From Hypericibacter terrae (GTDB taxonomy: Bacteria; Pseudomonadota; Alphaproteobacteria; Dongiales; Dongiaceae): a stretch of 64,000 bases of DNA. Positions within the stretch are counted from its first letter, which is position 1, and every line of letters starts with the position of its first letter. The DNA lies in the NCBI RefSeq assembly GCF_008728855.1, contig NZ_CP042906.1, positions 124,001 to 188,000 of the forward strand, in the 5' to 3' direction. The translations under genes were made by a program, and so were the position numbers. The notes below the pieces were generated by a model. The model had not been told where the DNA came from, made no database searches, and saw only the letters and a program-made list of their open reading frames with translations. Shown here one piece after another: positions 62,447 to 64,000 of this stretch.

Positions 62447-63271
62447 TCAGACGGTCAACGATCCGCGCGGTCGGCCATTGAGGATGGCCTGGAAGGCGAA
62501 TGCGAAAATGCCGGTCGAGACCGCTATGAACAGGTAATTCAAAACCAGAAAGATGAACTGGCTGGCATAGGGGGCGGCTGCGAACAGCCCGAGATGATCG
62601 ATCACGATCCCGAACAAGACCAGCAGCAGCAGATAAGGCAGCGTCACCAGAATCTGGGTGGCGAGGAGCCGCGCCGCAAGCCGCCCGCGCAGGCCCAAGG
62701 CCTCGCGCAACCCGAACGGATGATCGAGGGCCGCGGCTGGCAGCAGCAGCGTGAGGCGCACCATCACGAACAGATAGATCACCACCAGGATCAGGGCGGC
62801 GATGCCGGTGATGGCAGACTGCCCGAAGATCGCCAGCACGAAGAAGATGGCCAGCATGCTGGCGAACGCCGGAACGAGCGCGATCGCCGCGGCCCGCAGC
62901 AGATAGCGGGTCTCGCGAAGGCCCCATTGAAATCCAAATCCGGCGACGGCCCCGGGCCCCAGCAGCAGGGTTCGGGTCCAGTTGATGCCGAAGAGCGTGC
63001 TGAAGACGAGATAGGCCAGATAGGTCAGGAACGCCGCCAGCAGGGTCCGGGCGGTGGGCGGCGTCGCCCCGGTCGGATCGATGTCGATCGTCAATCCGCA
63101 CCAGAAGAGCAGCAGCTCGGCGATGAACATGCCGATCGCCGGCAGGATCGCGAGGCGCAGGAACAGATTGGTGTCGCGCAGCCCGAGGACGCTGTCGCGA
63201 ATCAACAGCGCCGGATTCAGATCGGGTCCATCGCGGCGGTTTGGACTGTTGCCCAGGGGGCCCTGGGTCAC
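62447..63271 (-). CDS. Integral membrane protein of unknown function
   Basis: 274 residues. I do not recognise the family with certainty. About five to six hydrophobic helices are visible, for example LAILPAIGMFIAELLLFW, LLAAFLTYLAYLVFSTLF, ALVPAFASMLAIFFVLAIFG, IAALILVVIYLFVMVRLTLL and ILVTLPYLLLLVLFGIVI, with a hydrophilic N-terminus of ~20 residues. The start is GTG at 63271, overlapping the pyrF stop (GTGA), so it is coupled to pyrF; the longer in-frame opening runs inside pyrF. Its place between pyrF and trpF does not by itself suggest a pyrimidine or tryptophan role. Confidence 0.8.
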   Translation of the reverse strand: MTQGPLGNSPNRRDGPDLNPALLIRDSVLGLRDTNLFLRLAILPAIGMFIAELLLFWCGLTIDIDPTGATPPTARTLLAAFLTYLAYLVFSTLFGINWTRTLLLGPGAVAGFGFQWGLRETRYLLRAAAIALVPAFASMLAIFFVLAIFGQSAITGIAALILVVIYLFVMVRLTLLLPAAALDHPFGLREALGLRGRLAARLLATQILVTLPYLLLLVLFGIVIDHLGLFAAAPYASQFIFLVLNYLFIAVSTGIFAFAFQAILNGRPRGSLTV

Positions 63272-64000
63272 GCCCCGGCTCCCTTGTCGAAGCCCTTGGC
63301 GATCTCCTGCGCGATCGAGCGCGCGGCCGCGCGCGGATCGGGCGCGCCGGTGATGGGCCGCCCGACCACGAGATAATCGGCGCCCTGCCGGATCGCATCC
63401 GCCGGTCCCATGATCCGCTTCTGATCCTGCGCCGCCGACCAGGTCGGACGGATGCCCGGCACCACGAGCTTGAAGTCGGGGCCGCATTCGGCGCGCAAGC
63501 TTGCGACCTCGCGCGCCGAGCAGACCACGCCGTCGAGGCCGGATTTCTGCGCCAGCACCGCCAGGCGTTTGACCTGGTCCGCGGTCGAGCCATGCTGGCC
63601 CACCGCCGAGAGATCGTCGTCGCTCAGGCTCGTGAGCACGGTCACGGCCAGCAGGATCGGCTTGGGCTTGCGCGCTTTGGCCGCCCCTTCGGCCGCGGCC
63701 GCCGCGGCGGCCTCCATCATGGCGCGTCCGCCCGAGGCATGGACATTGAGCATGAAGGGACCCAGCGCCGATGCCGCGCGCACCGCGCCCGCGACCGTGT
63801 TCGGAATGTCATGGAATTTCAGGTCGAGGAACAGCTTCGCCCCCGCCGCCAGAATCTTGGCGACGCCTTGGGGCCCATGGGCCGAGAAGAATTCGAGCCC
63901 GAGCTTGAGGCCGCCGCAGGATCCCGCCAGCGAACGGGCCAGCCTGACGGCGCCGTCGAGCTCCGCGGTATCGATCGCGACCAGAAGACGATCCTGCGAC
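63268..64000 (-). CDS. pyrF: Orotidine 5'-phosphate decarboxylase (N-terminus beyond window)
   Basis: Leftward gene running off the right edge; about 243 residues are visible. It makes UMP from OMP. The visible start LLVAIDTAEL is the first strand, then GLEFFSAHGPQGV, the catalytic LFLDLKFHDIPNTV (Lys/Asp/Lys-Asp tetrad), then VTVLTSLSDDDL, VVCSAREVASLR, VVPGIRP and VVGRPITGAPDPRAAA at the phosphate site. Only roughly the first few residues are missing. It heads the operon pyrF-membrane protein-trpF. Confidence 0.96.
   Translation of the reverse strand, partial: SQDRLLVAIDTAELDGAVRLARSLAGSCGGLKLGLEFFSAHGPQGVAKILAAGAKLFLDLKFHDIPNTVAGAVRAASALGPFMLNVHASGGRAMMEAAAAAAAEGAAKARKPKPILLAVTVLTSLSDDDLSAVGQHGSTADQVKRLAVLAQKSGLDGVVCSAREVASLRAECGPDFKLVVPGIRPTWSAAQDQKRIMGPADAIRQGADYLVVGRPITGAPDPRAAARSIAQEIAKGFDKGAGA

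Overview
The window is about 64 kb of high-GC DNA from an alphaproteobacterium, most likely a Rhodospirillales-type organism. The evidence is a set of gene orders and families typical of that class: chvI-chvG-hprK-rapZ-manX-ptsH-ptsI, ahcY followed by a DivL-type kinase with tyrosine at the phospho-acceptor site, tsaE-amgK-murU-addB-addA-trxA, the formate dehydrogenase cluster fdsGBA-fdhD-fdsD behind a LysR regulator, and pyrF-(membrane protein)-trpF-trpB-trpA-accD-folC. No species can be named from the sequence alone. Both ends cut genes: an FtsX/MacB-like permease on the left and pyrF on the right.

Layout. 1-4.7 kb is mixed accessory DNA: an ABC permease end overlapping a secreted formylglycine-enzyme-like protein that lacks the catalytic cysteines, a methyltransferase, a VOC protein, a GFA protein and a small excalibur-domain membrane protein. 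4.8-11.0 kb is bounded by a good tRNA-Arg(CCG) and a decayed copy of the same tRNA with its promoter region; between them lie an ABC-F ATPase, a methyltransferase, an alpha/beta-hydrolase-fold protein lacking catalytic Ser and His, and a LuxR-type regulator with a TPR-like body. 11.1-22.0 kb holds a DUF1254 lipoprotein, a DUF3572 protein, hemN with a truncated ubiT, a DUF2478 protein, a lipase-like lipoprotein with an ABC ATPase, a zinc-finger protein, polA and a PPOX/HugZ-like protein. 22.3-29.5 kb is the ChvI/ChvG and regulatory-PTS operon. 29.6-34.5 kb carries a methyltransferase, ahcY and the DivL-like kinase. 34.5-35.2 kb is a higBA toxin-antitoxin pair. 35.2-42.2 kb is formate dehydrogenase and its regulator, followed by a ferredoxin-NADP reductase. 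43.6-53.1 kb runs tsaE, cell-wall sugar recycling (amgK, murU), addBA and trxA with a strong terminator. 53.4-55.0 kb is a second toxin-antitoxin pair, hipBA, closely resembling the E. coli type. 55.3-64 kb has a serine-glyoxylate-type aminotransferase and the long leftward pyrF/trp/accD/folC operon.

Genes within the operons are tightly packed; many neighbours share ATGA, GTGA or TGATG overlaps, implying translational coupling. Functional themes are nitrogen/carbon signalling through an incomplete PTS, C1 and formate oxidation, anaerobic tetrapyrrole synthesis, AddAB repair and growth control by toxin-antitoxin pairs.

The most interesting non-gene structures are: (i) the duplicated tRNA-Arg plus promoter segment flanking a 6-kb block; (ii) a family of paired GC-rich palindromic elements with two recognisable end types, two of them inside the trp/accD/folC operon; (iii) a perfect 49-bp inverted repeat ending just before addB; (iv) AT-rich operators at both toxin-antitoxin loci, whose predicted transcription starts coincide with the start codons (leaderless mRNAs); and (v) a perfect palindrome plus upstream repeat at the formate dehydrogenase promoter. 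I found no CRISPR array, insertion sequence, integrase or prophage, and nothing I would call a wholly new multi-gene system. The best candidates for novelty are the permease/FGE-like pair at the left edge and the catalytically dead hydrolase beside its LuxR regulator.
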